A stretch of 36,814 nt of DNA from Roseovarius amoyensis (GCF_003260265.1 NZ_QITQ01000025.1:1-36814); one strand, 5' to 3'; positions 7,199-15,461 are shown, numbered from the stretch's first letter. Notes: generated from the letters alone by a model not told the origin. Numbers and translations are program-made.

Positions 7199-7747
7199 AT
7201 GGAAGGCATGTCCGAACGCGCCTATGCCGCCCATTCCGGGCTCTCGCGCGGTGCGGTGCAGAAGGCGCGCAAGAACGGGCGGCTGGTGCTCTTTGCCGAT
7301 GGCTCGATCAATGCTGTCGCCTCGGATGCACGGCGTGGCGCGATGACCGATCCGGACCAGCAGATGCGCTCTCGGGGTGGGTCAAGCGTCGGCGAAGGCG
7401 TCGCGTCCGGACCCGGCGACAGCACGTCCTATCTGAAGGCCCGCACAGCGCTGACCGTCTATCAGGCGCAGGAACGGCAGCTCTCGCTCCAGAAGAAGAA
7501 GGGCGTGCTGGTCGACCGCGCGCGCGCCGAAACGCTGGTGTTTCGTCTCGCGCGGCAGGAGCGCGACGTCTGGGTGACCTGGCCCACGCGCGTGGCGGCG
7601 CTGATGGCCGCGCAATTGTCCGCAGAGATGGAGAAAGCCTCGGGCACACCGGTGACGATCGAGACTGCAATCCTGCAGAGGGTGCTGGAAACCCATGTCC
7701 GAGAGCAGCTCGGCGCCTTGGCAGACCTCCGGGTCTCGCTTGAGTGA
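7199..7747 (+). CDS. phage terminase small subunit (Nu1-like)
   Basis: The 182-aa product has an N-terminal helix-turn-helix (SERAYAAHSGLSRGAVQKARKNGRL, residues 4-28) like the DNA-recognition domain of lambda Nu1. A low-complexity linker follows, then a long helix (YLKARTALTVYQAQERQLSLQKKKGVLVD) and a C-terminal helical region for contact with the large subunit. It recognises phage DNA and recruits the large terminase subunit in headful or cos packaging. Unlike the usual arrangement, a toxin-antitoxin pair separates it from the large subunit. ATG 7199 gives the full HTH; an alternative at 7208 would remove three residues. Confidence 0.85.
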   Translation: MEGMSERAYAAHSGLSRGAVQKARKNGRLVLFADGSINAVASDARRGAMTDPDQQMRSRGGSSVGEGVASGPGDSTSYLKARTALTVYQAQERQLSLQKKKGVLVDRARAETLVFRLARQERDVWVTWPTRVAALMAAQLSAEMEKASGTPVTIETAILQRVLETHVREQLGALADLRVSLE

Positions 7748-7760
7748 GTCGGGTTTAACA

Positions 7761-7798
7761 TTGAACGCCCAGACGCCTATTTCTGTCTATCTAGATAG
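7761..7798 (+). promoter_or_regulatory. possible promoter and operator palindrome of the Phd/PIN pair
   Basis: TTGAAC (7761-7766) and TGTCTA (7784-7789) are spaced by 17 bp. The perfect 12-bp palindrome CTATCTAGATAG (7787-7798) overlaps the -10 side, where a Phd-type antitoxin would repress. The promoter match is moderate; the palindrome is certain. Confidence 0.45.
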
Positions 7799-7812
7799 CT
7801 AGGAGTGCGCTT

Positions 7813-8055
7813 GTGTGGACGATACAAGATGCCAAAAATAAATTCAGTTCTGTCGTGGACGCTGCTTTGGCCGGCACACCGCAGGAGGTGACGCGTCGCG
7901 GCAAACCTGCAGTCGTGGTCATGTCGGCATCGGAATACCATCATCTTCTGGCCGAGGCGCAGCGGTCCAGGGGCTCGTTCATTGAGCATTTACTGGCCTT
8001 TCCAGGCGAAGACATCGAAGGAGCGCAGGTCGAACCGCGATCCGTTGAATTCTGA
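7813..8055 (+). CDS. Phd/YefM-family antitoxin
   Basis: The 80-aa product carries the Phd/YefM N-terminal DNA-binding fold: MWTIQDAKNKFSSVVDAALAG, then PQEVTRRGKPAVVVMSASEYHHLL, matching the family's 'ak..fs.ll..v..g.p..itr.gkp.avl.s..ey..l' pattern. The C-terminal tail (residues 55-80) is acidic and would bind the toxin. GTG 7813 has AGGAG 7 nt upstream. Its stop overlaps the toxin start by one base (TGATG). The pair lies between the terminase small and large subunit genes. Confidence 0.9.
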   Translation: MWTIQDAKNKFSSVVDAALAGTPQEVTRRGKPAVVVMSASEYHHLLAEAQRSRGSFIEHLLAFPGEDIEGAQVEPRSVEF

Positions 8056-8459
8056 TGTATTTGCTGGATACGAACGTCCTGTCGGCTTTGCGTCGTCCTG
8101 ATCGTGCGCCCAGGGTCGCGGATTGGCTGCGAGCGCAGTCCGAGGATAGGCTTTTCTTAAGTGTTATAACCCTTGGCGAAATCGAGCGCGACATTGCCCT
8201 GCAGGAAAACCGCAACCTGGGATTCGCCAAGGACCTGCGGAGTTGGATTGACCGCACCTCTCTGCTGTTCGCTGATCGTGTGCTCCCGTTCGGGAATGAG
8301 GACGCGCGTATTTGGGGTAAACTGTCAGCGCGCCTTGGTCACAGTGGCGCGGACTTGCAGATCGCAACGACCGCGCTGGCCCAAGGCGCCATTGTCGTGA
8401 CCGGCAATACCAGTGATTTCGAACCGACGGGCGTGGAGATCGAAAACCCGTTCCAGTAG
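8055..8459 (+). CDS. PIN-domain toxin (VapC/FitB type)
   Basis: The 134-aa PIN-domain ribonuclease shows the acidic active-site residues in their usual places: Asp5 in YLLDTNVLSALRRP, Glu in SVITLGEIERDI near residue 42, and Asp in SGADLQIATTALAQGAIVVTGNTSDF near residue 98. The last segment is the typical FitB-like ending (...DFEPTGVEIENPF). PIN toxins of this type cleave tRNA or rRNA when their antitoxin is lost. It is coupled to the preceding Phd-type antitoxin. It ends 48 nt before the large terminase start and appears intact. Confidence 0.92.
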   Translation: MYLLDTNVLSALRRPDRAPRVADWLRAQSEDRLFLSVITLGEIERDIALQENRNLGFAKDLRSWIDRTSLLFADRVLPFGNEDARIWGKLSARLGHSGADLQIATTALAQGAIVVTGNTSDFEPTGVEIENPFQ

Positions 8460-8507
8460 ATTGAGGTCGAGCCCTGAAGCACCCCGGTGGAAAACGGGAT
8501 ACAGGGC

Positions 8508-10505
8508 ATGACAGACGACAATCCTGCGCAAGATAACTTCGCTGAAGGGTTGGACCTCGCTTTTGAGGGCGCCGAAGACCTCCTGCGCGCCTGGCGACGC
8601 GGTATGCGGCCCGATGCTGACCTCACCGTATCGGAATGGGCGGATCAACATCGCTGGCTCAGCTCGCGCGCCTCGGCCGAGCCGGGGCGATACCGCACCG
8701 CACGCACGCCCTATCTGCGGGCGATCATGGATGCGCTGTCCCCGGGCCACCCGGCGCAGCGGATCAGCTTCATGAAGGCCGCGCAGGTCGGCGCGACGGA
8801 GGCTGGCAACAACTGGATCGGCTTCGTGATCCATCACGCGCCGGGCCCGATGCTGGCGGTGCTGCCGACGGTGGAGATGGCGAAACGCAGCTCGCGCGGT
8901 CGGATCGATCCGCTGATCGAGGACAGCCCGGCCCTGAAGGAGCGGGTGAGCCCCGCCCGCTCGCGCGATGCCGGCAACTCGATGCTGTCCAAGGAATTCC
9001 CCGGCGGCATTCTGGTGCTGACCGGGGCAAACAGCGCCACCGGCCTGCGGTCGATGCCCGCGCGCTATGTGTTCCTCGACGAGATCGATGCCTATCCCGC
9101 CTCGGCGGACGAGGAGGGCGATCCGGTCACGCTGGCCGAGGCCCGCACCACCACCTTCGCGCACAGGCGCAAGGTGTTCATGGTCTCGACCCCGACGATC
9201 CGGGGGCTGAGCCGGATCGAGCGCGAGTTCGAGGCCTCTGACCAGCGGCGTTACTTCGTGCCATGCCCGCATTGCGGGGCGATGCAATGGCTGCGGTTCG
9301 AGCGCCTGCGCTGGGCGAAGGGGCGCCCCGAGACGGCGGAATATCACTGCGAGGGCTGCGAGCGCCCGATGCCAGAGCATCACAAGACCGAGATGCTGGC
9401 GCGGGGCGAGTGGCGCGCAACCGCGACACCCGAGGACCCGACGGCCATCGGCTTCCACCTCTCGGCGCTTTACTCCCCGATCGGCTGGAAGAGCTGGGCG
9501 CAGATTGCGCGCGACTGGCTCGCGGCACAGGGCTCCGAGGAGATGCTGCGCGCGGCGCGCAACACGCTTTTGGGCGAGACCTGGATCGAGAGCGGCGAGG
9601 CCCCGGAATGGCAGCGCCTGGCGGATCGCCGCGAGGCCTATCCGGCGCAGATCCCCGCGGGCGGGCTGTTTCTCACCGCCGGCGCCGACGTGCAGAAGGA
9701 CCGCATCGAGGTCGATGTCTGGGCCTGGGGGCGGGGCATGACAAGCTGGCTCGTCGATCACGTCGTCATCCCCGGCGGCCCGGACGATCCGGCCTGCTGG
9801 GACAGGCTGACGGCGCTGCTGGGCCAGACATGGGTGCATGAGCATGGCGCGGTCATGACGCTGGCGAGGCTTGCCATCGACACCGGCTACGAGTCGGCGG
9901 CCGTCCATGCCTGGGCGCGCACGCAGGGCATCGCGCAGGTGGCCCCCGTGAAGGGGCTGGAAGGCTTCAACCGGGCCACGCCGGTGTCGGGGCCGACCTT
10001 CGTCGATGCCACCGTGAACGGGCGGAAACTGAAACGCGGCGCGCGGCTCTGGAGCGTAGCCACCGCCACCTTCAAGGCCGAGACGTATCGCCATCTGCGC
10101 AGCGAGCGGCCAAGCGACGAGGATCGGGACGCAGGCACCTTGACCTTGCCCGGCACGATCCACCTGCCCGACTGGATCGACAGCGAATGGCTCAAGCAAC
10201 TGGTGGCCGAGCAACTGGTCACGATCCGCAACAAGCGCGGCTACTCGCGCCAGGAATGGCAGAAGCTGCGCGAGAGGAACGAGGCGCTCGACACTCGCGT
10301 CTATGCCCGGGCGGCGGCGTGGATCCTCGGCGCCGACCGCTTCGACGAGCGGATGTGGCGGCAGCTCGAAAGACAGGCCGGGGTGGAGACCACCGCTGCC
10401 GTGTCCGCGCCGGAGCCAGAGCAACCAGGCGCACCGCAAGCCGGGCGCATCGCCGCCCCGCGGCGGCGCGGCTGGAAGATCAGCACGCCGAGATACATGG
10501 AATGA
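8508..10505 (+). CDS. phage terminase large subunit, GpA family
   Basis: The ATP-driven DNA-packaging motor and nuclease of a lambda-like phage, 665 aa from ATG 8508. Near residue 89 is the Walker A-like KAAQVGATEAG, and near 188 the Walker B VFLDEID. A four-cysteine cluster (Cys253/256, Cys281/284) is typical of GpA. The nuclease domain begins at LTAGADVQKDRIEVDVWAWG, with its metal-binding Asp at 394. GTG 8487 is an alternative start. The gene is full length, and its stop is directly adjacent to the stop of convergent ccdB (10506). The C-terminal ~40 residues are Pro/Ala-rich and probably contact the portal. Confidence 0.93.
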   Translation: MTDDNPAQDNFAEGLDLAFEGAEDLLRAWRRGMRPDADLTVSEWADQHRWLSSRASAEPGRYRTARTPYLRAIMDALSPGHPAQRISFMKAAQVGATEAGNNWIGFVIHHAPGPMLAVLPTVEMAKRSSRGRIDPLIEDSPALKERVSPARSRDAGNSMLSKEFPGGILVLTGANSATGLRSMPARYVFLDEIDAYPASADEEGDPVTLAEARTTTFAHRRKVFMVSTPTIRGLSRIEREFEASDQRRYFVPCPHCGAMQWLRFERLRWAKGRPETAEYHCEGCERPMPEHHKTEMLARGEWRATATPEDPTAIGFHLSALYSPIGWKSWAQIARDWLAAQGSEEMLRAARNTLLGETWIESGEAPEWQRLADRREAYPAQIPAGGLFLTAGADVQKDRIEVDVWAWGRGMTSWLVDHVVIPGGPDDPACWDRLTALLGQTWVHEHGAVMTLARLAIDTGYESAAVHAWARTQGIAQVAPVKGLEGFNRATPVSGPTFVDATVNGRKLKRGARLWSVATATFKAETYRHLRSERPSDEDRDAGTLTLPGTIHLPDWIDSEWLKQLVAEQLVTIRNKRGYSRQEWQKLRERNEALDTRVYARAAAWILGADRFDERMWRQLERQAGVETTAAVSAPEPEQPGAPQAGRIAAPRRRGWKISTPRYME

Positions 10506-10802
10506 TCAGAACCCCGAGAACACCATGTCGAGGGCGCCACGGATTTCATAGTCGAAGCCGGAGAGATCGGCCACCGGTGGGCTTTTGATTGCAGCCGAGG
10601 GGACAGCCGCCATCTCTGCCGTGTGCAGGACATGGGAGACCCCTTCGATCTCGAACATGGGCTCGAGGCGCCCAATCACCTTGGGCCCCGAAGCGGCCGG
10701 CACCAGCGGCGCGACCACGCGCGTGCCGGTGTCGATCAGATCGGTCTGCAGATCGATCACCAGTCGCCCACCCGCAACACGATAGACATGAAACTGCGCC
10801 AT
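10506..10802 (-). CDS. ccdB: CcdB-family toxin
   Basis: The 98-aa product matches CcdB from end to end: MAQFHVYRVAGGRLVIDLQTDLID, a central VVAPLVPA, then HTAEMAAVPSAAIKSPPVADLSG, and the end LDMVFSGF. CcdB traps DNA gyrase in its cleaved complex; the aromatic-Gly-aliphatic end that contacts gyrase in F-plasmid CcdB (W-G-I) is here F-S-G-F, slightly different. The start overlaps the ccdA stop by one base, and its own stop abuts the terminase stop with no gap. It faces against the late operon. Confidence 0.9.
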   Translation of the reverse strand: MAQFHVYRVAGGRLVIDLQTDLIDTGTRVVAPLVPAASGPKVIGRLEPMFEIEGVSHVLHTAEMAAVPSAAIKSPPVADLSGFDYEIRGALDMVFSGF

Positions 10803-11044
10803 CAGTCGATCTTCAGGACCTGAAGATCGGCCAGGGGCGTGCCATGGGTCTCGATCCAGGCACGACGCTCGGCAATGGCCTCGGCATTCTCGCGGGCCCA
10901 GGCCTCGGCTTTCGCCGCGCGCACGGCCGCAGCCAGCGCGGCATCGCTGATTGCCGATACATTGAGGCCCAGTTCCCGGGCCGCAGCGAGATTGACCGCG
11001 GTCAGGGTGATGTTGGTGCGCTGCTTCTCTGCGGTTCGCGGCAT
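10802..11044 (-). CDS. ccdA: CcdA-family antitoxin
   Basis: The 80-aa product MPRTAEKQRTNITLTAVNLAAA has a ribbon-helix-helix N-terminus for DNA binding and a charged C-terminal tail with WARENAEAIAERRAWIETHGTPLADLQVL, the typical CcdA 'W..EN..ai...n.....g..l' toxin-wrapping motif. ATG 11044 has AGGAGG 5 nt upstream; ATG 11047 is the alternative. It is coupled to ccdB by a one-base overlap and read from the promoter at 11067-11095. Confidence 0.9.
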   Translation of the reverse strand: MPRTAEKQRTNITLTAVNLAAARELGLNVSAISDAALAAAVRAAKAEAWARENAEAIAERRAWIETHGTPLADLQVLKID

Positions 11045-11066
11045 CATGCCCTCCTGCACCATATGG

Positions 11067-11095
11067 AACATACACACGATGCGTGTGTGCATCAA
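11067..11095 (-). promoter_or_regulatory. ccdAB promoter with operator palindrome
   Basis: Read leftward: -35 TTGATG (11090-11095), a 17-bp spacer and -10 TATGTT (11067-11072). Within the spacer, ACACACG (11072-11078) and CGTGTGT (11082-11088) form a perfect 7-bp inverted repeat around ATG. A CcdA/CcdB complex bound there would block RNA polymerase. The region also separates ccdA from the divergent gpW-like gene at 11105. Confidence 0.6.
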
Positions 11096-11104
11096 GAGAC
11101 ACCA

Positions 11105-11314
11105 ATGACCCTCGATGAGCTCAAGTCCCGCCACGGCGCGCTGCTGGCGGCACGTTACAGCGGCACGCGCAGCGTCAGCTATGACGGCAAGAGCGTGAAT
11201 TACGGCACGGACGCGGAGATGGCGGCGGCGATTGCCGATATCGAGCGGCGGATCGCGGCGCTGGAGGCGCCCGGCCGCCGCGTCCTGCGCCCCTTTGCCG
11301 TGAAGGACCTATGA
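11105..11314 (+). CDS. gpW-like head-tail joining protein
   Basis: The 69-aa product MTLDELKSRHGALLAARYSGTRSVSYDGKSVNYGTDAEMAAAIADIERRIAALEAP follows the gpW pattern: a helix, a beta hairpin (SVSYDGKSVNYG) and a second helix, ending in a basic tail. In lambda, gpW plugs the portal after packaging and prepares the head for the tail. The position directly before the portal is the same as in lambda (A-W-B). The stop overlaps the portal start (ATGA). Confidence 0.8.
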   Translation: MTLDELKSRHGALLAARYSGTRSVSYDGKSVNYGTDAEMAAAIADIERRIAALEAPGRRVLRPFAVKDL

Positions 11315-12810
11315 TGGGAGGGGTGAGCTGGCGCCAGCGCCTCGGGGCCTTCATCGGCGGCTTTGATGCCGGCCAGCATCATCGCCGCCTGCGCGGGTTT
11401 CACGCGACGCGCGCCCACGTCAACGCGCTGATCGCCGCCGCCGGGCCCGATATCTCCGCCCGCGCCCGCTGGCTGGTGCGCAACAACGGCTATGCCACCA
11501 ATGCCGTCGAGAGCTGGGCCGCCAATACCGCCGGCGACGGCATCAAGCCGATCTCGAAGATCGCCGATCCCGCCCGCAAGGAGGAGCTGCAGCGCCTCTG
11601 GCTCGCCTGGACCGACGAGGCTGACGCCGAGGGGCTGACCGATTTCTACGGGCTGCAGCGCCGCGCCGCGCGCGAAGTCTTCATCGCCGGCGAGGTGTTC
11701 TTCCGGATCCGGATGCGGCGCACGAGCGACGGGCTCAGCGTGCCGCTGCAGCTGCAGATGCTGCCCGCCGAGATGCTGCCCTTGGAGAGAAGCGGCACCG
11801 CCGCCAGTGGCAATGCCATCCGGCAGGGCATCGAGTTCGACCGGATCGGGCGGCGCGTCGCCTATCACTTCCTGCGCCGTCACCCGGGCGACAGCACCGA
11901 TCCGGGGCTGGCGGGTGAGGTGGTGCGCGTGCCGGCCTCGGACGTGATCCATGTGATCGACCCGGTCGAGGGCGGACAGCTGCGCGGGGTCTCAAAGCTG
12001 GCACCCGCCATCGTCAAGCTCTTCCTGCTCGATCAGTACGACGACGCCGAGCTCGACCGCAAGAAGGTCGCGGCGATGTACGCGATGTTCGTCACATCCC
12101 CCGCGCCGGAAAACCCGCTCGCCCCGCCCGAGGACGAGGGGGGCGATGCCGGCTACGAGATCGCTCCGGGCCAGATCGTGCGGCTCGATCCGGGCGAGGA
12201 CGTCACCGTCGGCCAGCCCGCCGACAGCGGCGCGACCTACGAGCCGTTTCAGTACCGCACCTTGCTGCAAATATCCGCCGCCCTCGGGATTCCCTACCCC
12301 TATCTCGCCAACGACATGGTCAAGGGCAACTTCTCGAACTCGCGCCTCGCCCTGATCGAGTTCCGCCGCCGTGTCTCGGCCTGGCAACATTCGGTGATGG
12401 TCTACCAGCTCTGCCGACCGGTCTGGGCGCGCTGGATGGATACGGCGGTATTATCCGGCGCGCTCACCCTGCCCGGCTACGAGATCAACCGGTCCCGGCT
12501 GCTGACCGCCGACTGGCTGCCGACCAAATGGGACTGGGTCGACCCCTTGAAGGACGCCAATGCCGAGATCGCTCAGATCGAAGCCGGGCTCAAGTCCCGC
12601 ACCCAGGCCATCGCCGAGCGCGGCTATGACGCCGACGAGGTCGACCGCGAGATCGCCGCGGAGCGGGCCCGCGAGCGCACGCTGGGTCTCGACTTTCGTC
12701 GGCCGGGCTCGCCCGCGCAGGGTGTGCAGGCGGTGCCGTCCGGACAGGATGATGCTGAACCCGAGGATACGGACGCGGAAAGCATACCCTCAACACAGGA
12801 GGAAGGCTAG
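11311..12810 (+). CDS. phage portal protein, lambda gpB family
   Basis: The 499-aa lambda-type portal forms the ring through which DNA enters and leaves the head. Features: an N-terminal arm with ARARWLVRNNGYATNAVESWAAN; AREVFIAGEVFFRIRMRR; the central IHVIDPVEGGQLRGVSKLAPAI; then IPYPYLANDMVKGNFSNSRLALIEFRRR, the most conserved family block. The C-terminus is an acidic, flexible tail after about residue 455 (GLDFRRPG...). Length is typical of the family. The gene starts by overlapping the gpW-like gene and ends six bases before convergent VapC. Confidence 0.93.
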   Translation: MMGGVSWRQRLGAFIGGFDAGQHHRRLRGFHATRAHVNALIAAAGPDISARARWLVRNNGYATNAVESWAANTAGDGIKPISKIADPARKEELQRLWLAWTDEADAEGLTDFYGLQRRAAREVFIAGEVFFRIRMRRTSDGLSVPLQLQMLPAEMLPLERSGTAASGNAIRQGIEFDRIGRRVAYHFLRRHPGDSTDPGLAGEVVRVPASDVIHVIDPVEGGQLRGVSKLAPAIVKLFLLDQYDDAELDRKKVAAMYAMFVTSPAPENPLAPPEDEGGDAGYEIAPGQIVRLDPGEDVTVGQPADSGATYEPFQYRTLLQISAALGIPYPYLANDMVKGNFSNSRLALIEFRRRVSAWQHSVMVYQLCRPVWARWMDTAVLSGALTLPGYEINRSRLLTADWLPTKWDWVDPLKDANAEIAQIEAGLKSRTQAIAERGYDADEVDREIAAERARERTLGLDFRRPGSPAQGVQAVPSGQDDAEPEDTDAESIPSTQEEG

Positions 12811-12816
12811 CCGCCC

Positions 12817-13215
12817 TCAGCCTCCGAGCAGGCGCACCCCGGGCAGGCGCGCCGCCTTGCGGTCGAACGTGACCAGTTCGGAGGCCCCGGCACGCCGGGC
12901 GGCGGCGGCGATCATCAGATCGGCGAAGCAAAAGCCATCGTTGCGGTAGAGTTCCAGCGCTGGCCCGACCTCATCCGCCCCTTCGATCACCAACTCGGTC
13001 GAAGACAGCAGCCCGTCCAACGCCCCGGCAATCTCGGAGCGCCCGTAACCATAGGCGCGCTCGAGCACCCAGACGAGTTCGACCAGAACCTCGCGGCCGA
13101 CAGATCCGGGATCGGCATCGGTCAGCCGATCCATGATATCGCCCGCGATCTGCGCTTGCCCGGGGTCGTCCTGCACGAGAAACCGCACCAGCACATTGGT
13201 GTCGAGCGCGATCAT
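12817..13215 (-). CDS. PIN-domain toxin (VapC type)
   Basis: The 132-aa PIN-domain ribonuclease begins MIALDTNVLVRFLVQDDP (catalytic Asp5), has Glu in REVLVELVWVLERAYGYGR near residue 45, and FCFADLMIAAAARRAGASELVTFDRKAARLPGV with the last acidic residues (Asp near 98 and 117). This is the canonical VapC layout. It is preceded by and overlaps (ATGA) an AbrB-like antitoxin. It is not closely similar to the other PIN toxin in this window (8055-8459), so the two were acquired separately. It lies between portal and protease, opposite to the late operon. Confidence 0.92.
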   Translation of the reverse strand: MIALDTNVLVRFLVQDDPGQAQIAGDIMDRLTDADPGSVGREVLVELVWVLERAYGYGRSEIAGALDGLLSSTELVIEGADEVGPALELYRNDGFCFADLMIAAAARRAGASELVTFDRKAARLPGVRLLGG

Positions 13216-13463
13216 GCGCCAGAGGTTCCGCTCTCCACGGCGCCTGCGCCAATTGCCTCTTCCATCTCCTCGAGCGAGACCGGCCTCTGGCCCGGACGTG
13301 CGAGAGCGCCGCGCAGCTCCTTGACCGAGCGCGCCTTCAGGATGCGCACCTCGCCGTCGAGGATGACGTAGCGCACCCGGTCGCCGCTGGTCAGGCCAAG
13401 GGCTGCCCGGACATCCCGAGGCAGCGTGGTCTGGCCTTTGATCGTCACGGTCGATTCCTGCAT
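13212..13463 (-). CDS. AbrB/MazE/SpoVT-family antitoxin
   Basis: The 83-aa product MQESTVTIKGQTTLPRDVRAALGLTSGDRVRYVILDGEVRIL is a swapped-hairpin AbrB-type DNA-binding domain (residues 1-45). It is followed by a toxin-binding tail with RSVKELRGALARPGQRPVSLEEMEEAI. ATG 13463 has AAGGAA about 8 nt upstream; earlier start codons would add an unrelated N-terminus. It is coupled to the VapC toxin by a 4-bp overlap. Confidence 0.9.
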   Translation of the reverse strand: MQESTVTIKGQTTLPRDVRAALGLTSGDRVRYVILDGEVRILKARSVKELRGALARPGQRPVSLEEMEEAIGAGAVESGTSGA

Positions 13464-13472
13464 GGCCGAATT

Positions 13473-13503
13473 CCTTACATATCCTGACTTCCCCTTACCA
13501 TAT
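13473..13503 (-). repeat. direct repeat upstream of the AbrB/PIN pair, possible operator
   Basis: On the minus strand, ATATGGTAAGG (plus coordinates 13493-13503) is followed by ATATGTAAGG (13473-13482). Two spaced copies just upstream of an AbrB-type antitoxin start are suggestive of its binding site. The evidence is the repetition and the position only. Confidence 0.4.
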
Positions 13504-13543
13504 GGAGATTGGAAATGCAAAATCAAGCGAAGGACCAATCCTG

Positions 13544-14986
13544 ATGCTCCACGCCCGCATTGCCGCGCGCGCCTTCAACACGCCGCTGCTGGTCGAGCCG
13601 TCGAAAGCCATGGCGCTTCTGTCGGGCCTCGGCCCCCGCATCCTCGGACGGCAGATCGAACTGGCGGACCATGATGTGCATGACGCAGCCGACACTGCCG
13701 CGCTGCCTGCCCGCGCCAGCATCCTCGCCGGTGGCCTATCCGAGAGCCTGCGTCAGCAGGGCGACGCGCCCTACACGCTGGTGGACGGTATCGCCGTGAT
13801 CGAAATCTCCGGCGTGCTCATCCATCGCGGCGGCTGGATCGGGGAGTCCTCGGGCCAGACCAGCTATGAGGGGATCGCCGCGCAGATCGAGGCCGCAGCC
13901 AGCGACCCGTCGGTGCGCGGCGTGGCGCTGGAGATCGACAGCTTTGGCGGCGAAGTCGCGGGCGTGTTCGATCTGGCCGACCGCATCCGCGCGCTGCGCC
14001 GCGACAAGCCGGTCTGGGCGTTTGTGGCCGAGCATGCCTTCTCGGCCGGTTATGCGCTGGCGAGCCAGGCAACCCGTATCCTGCTGCCGCGCACCGGCGC
14101 ACTGGGCAGCATCGGGATCGTGGTGATGCATGCCGATCTCAGCGGCCAGCTCGATCAGAACGGCGTGCGCGTGACCCTGATCCATTCCGGCCGCCACAAG
14201 GTCGACGGCAATCCGTATGAGCCGCTCCCCGAGGCGGTCCGCGACGCCATCCAGCGCGAGATCGACGGGCTGCGGCTCCTCTTCGCCGAAACCGTCGCCG
14301 CCGGCCGCGCCGGGCGGCTCGGCCAGCAGGCCGCGCTCGCCACCGAGGCCGCGACCTGTCGCGGCGCCGATGCCGTCGCCGCGGGTCTTGCCGACGAGGT
14401 CACCGATCTCGCGCGCGGCTTTGCCGCCTTCCGGCAGCAGGTCGCGCACGGCCCCACCCGCTCGCTTGCGCGCGCCCGGCACGCACCCCTCGCCCAGACC
14501 GGAAACCCGACCCAGACCCGAAAGGAGACCGCCATGACCCAGAAGAGCAATGATGATAACACCGCGCAGGACGGCATCACGGACGCCGAAGGTCCGCGCG
14601 ATGGCCAGGGCGATGGCCAGCGCGATACCGGAGGCGATGCGGCACCCGCGGCGCCGCCCGTCGCGGCCGTTGCCCCCGAAGCGTCTGCCGCCGCCACGCC
14701 GGGCAACCTGGCCGAGATCTCGGCACAGCTTCGCGAGGCCGCGGCGGAGATCGCCGAGATCGCGGCGCAGGCGGGCCGCCTCGGCGTCGCCATTGACGCG
14801 GCCAGGGCGCTGCGCGACGCCACCACGCCCGAGGCCCTGCGCCGGCTGGTCCTCGAGCGCGCCAGCGCCGCCTCGGACGCGCGCGACATCGTCGCCACAC
14901 CGCCGTCGCCGGTGCTGCCCCAAGCGCAGGAAAGCCCGATCGTCGCGGCCGCGAAACGCGCCGCCGCGGCTGGCGTGAAAGGCTGA
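13544..14986 (+). CDS. S49-family prohead protease with C-terminal scaffold domain (lambda C/Nu3-like)
   Basis: The 480-aa product has a serine-protease half (residues 1-300) of the S49/SppA type. Its likely nucleophile is Ser167 in EHAFSAGYALAS and its Lys219 lies in SGRHKVDGNPYEPLPE, the Ser-Lys dyad of phage S49 enzymes. After about residue 330 comes a Gln/Asp/Ala-rich tail ending in helices, typical of the scaffold part. In lambda, gpC degrades scaffold and processes portal during head maturation. ATG 13544 has GAAGGA upstream; the frame is open from 13502 but that start lacks family resemblance. A nested start at 14534 is listed separately. Confidence 0.9.
   Translation: MLHARIAARAFNTPLLVEPSKAMALLSGLGPRILGRQIELADHDVHDAADTAALPARASILAGGLSESLRQQGDAPYTLVDGIAVIEISGVLIHRGGWIGESSGQTSYEGIAAQIEAAASDPSVRGVALEIDSFGGEVAGVFDLADRIRALRRDKPVWAFVAEHAFSAGYALASQATRILLPRTGALGSIGIVVMHADLSGQLDQNGVRVTLIHSGRHKVDGNPYEPLPEAVRDAIQREIDGLRLLFAETVAAGRAGRLGQQAALATEAATCRGADAVAAGLADEVTDLARGFAAFRQQVAHGPTRSLARARHAPLAQTGNPTQTRKETAMTQKSNDDNTAQDGITDAEGPRDGQGDGQRDTGGDAAPAAPPVAAVAPEASAAATPGNLAEISAQLREAAAEIAEIAAQAGRLGVAIDAARALRDATTPEALRRLVLERASAASDARDIVATPPSPVLPQAQESPIVAAAKRAAAAGVKG
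14534..14986 (+). CDS. nested capsid scaffold protein (Nu3-like), in frame inside the protease gene
   Basis: ATG 14534 is preceded by AAAGGAG (14521-14527) at 6-nt spacing, a stronger ribosome site than that of the protease itself. The 150-aa product would be the scaffold half alone: an acidic, Asp/Gln/Ala-rich N-terminus followed by long helices (NLAEISAQLREAAAEIAEIAAQAGRLG) and the end IVAAAKRAAAAGVKG. Lambda makes Nu3 from gene C in just this way. The start signal is seen; use of it is inferred by analogy. Confidence 0.65.
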   Translation: MTQKSNDDNTAQDGITDAEGPRDGQGDGQRDTGGDAAPAAPPVAAVAPEASAAATPGNLAEISAQLREAAAEIAEIAAQAGRLGVAIDAARALRDATTPEALRRLVLERASAASDARDIVATPPSPVLPQAQESPIVAAAKRAAAAGVKG

Positions 14987-15080
14987 TCCGCAGCCGCACC
15001 ATCCTGCATCGTTCGACCGAGCCCCCGCCGCACCGCTTCGGCGGGAGATGTCTTTTGCCCCTTTCGCATGGAGCCCCATC

Positions 15081-15461
15081 ATGACTGTCCTGACCCAACC
15101 GCCCGGCATGGGCGACGTCCTCAAATACGAGGTCAACCCGAACTACACCCGCAAGACCGTGACCCTGCTGACGGGCATGCCCTATCCGGTCGGCTCCGTG
15201 CTGGGGCGCGTCACCGCCAGTGGCAAGTACACGCTCTCCCCCGACACCGGCACTGATGGATCAGAGACAGCCGCCGCCGTGCTGCTCTACGCCGTCGACG
15301 CAACCCTCGCCGATGCAGTGGGCGTGGTGCTCGTGCGCGGCCCTGCCATCGTCTCGCGCGCGGCGCTGGCCTACGACGGCACCGTCAATGATGCAGGTAA
15401 AATCACCACCAAGATCGGCCAGCTCGCTGCGCTGGGGATCGTTACCCGCGACACCGCCTGA
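15081..15461 (+). CDS. phage head decoration protein (gpD family)
   Basis: The 126-aa product starts MTVLTQPPGMGDVLKYEVNPNYTRKTVTLLTG and continues PVGSVLGRVTASGKYTLSPDTGTDGSETAAAVLLYAVDA, the conserved gpD pattern, ending in GIVTRDTA. The protein binds threefold sites of the expanded lambda-type capsid and stabilises it after DNA packaging. ATG 15081 is chosen because the earlier ATG at 15048 adds a non-homologous extension. It sits between protease/scaffold and major capsid protein as in lambda. Confidence 0.9.
   Translation: MTVLTQPPGMGDVLKYEVNPNYTRKTVTLLTGMPYPVGSVLGRVTASGKYTLSPDTGTDGSETAAAVLLYAVDATLADAVGVVLVRGPAIVSRAALAYDGTVNDAGKITTKIGQLAALGIVTRDTA

Noticed and set aside
8325..10439. 704-codon open frame antisense to the large terminase gene
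   Set aside because: Long antisense frames are expected in GC-rich DNA. It lacks any family resemblance, while the plus strand encodes a complete GpA-type terminase.
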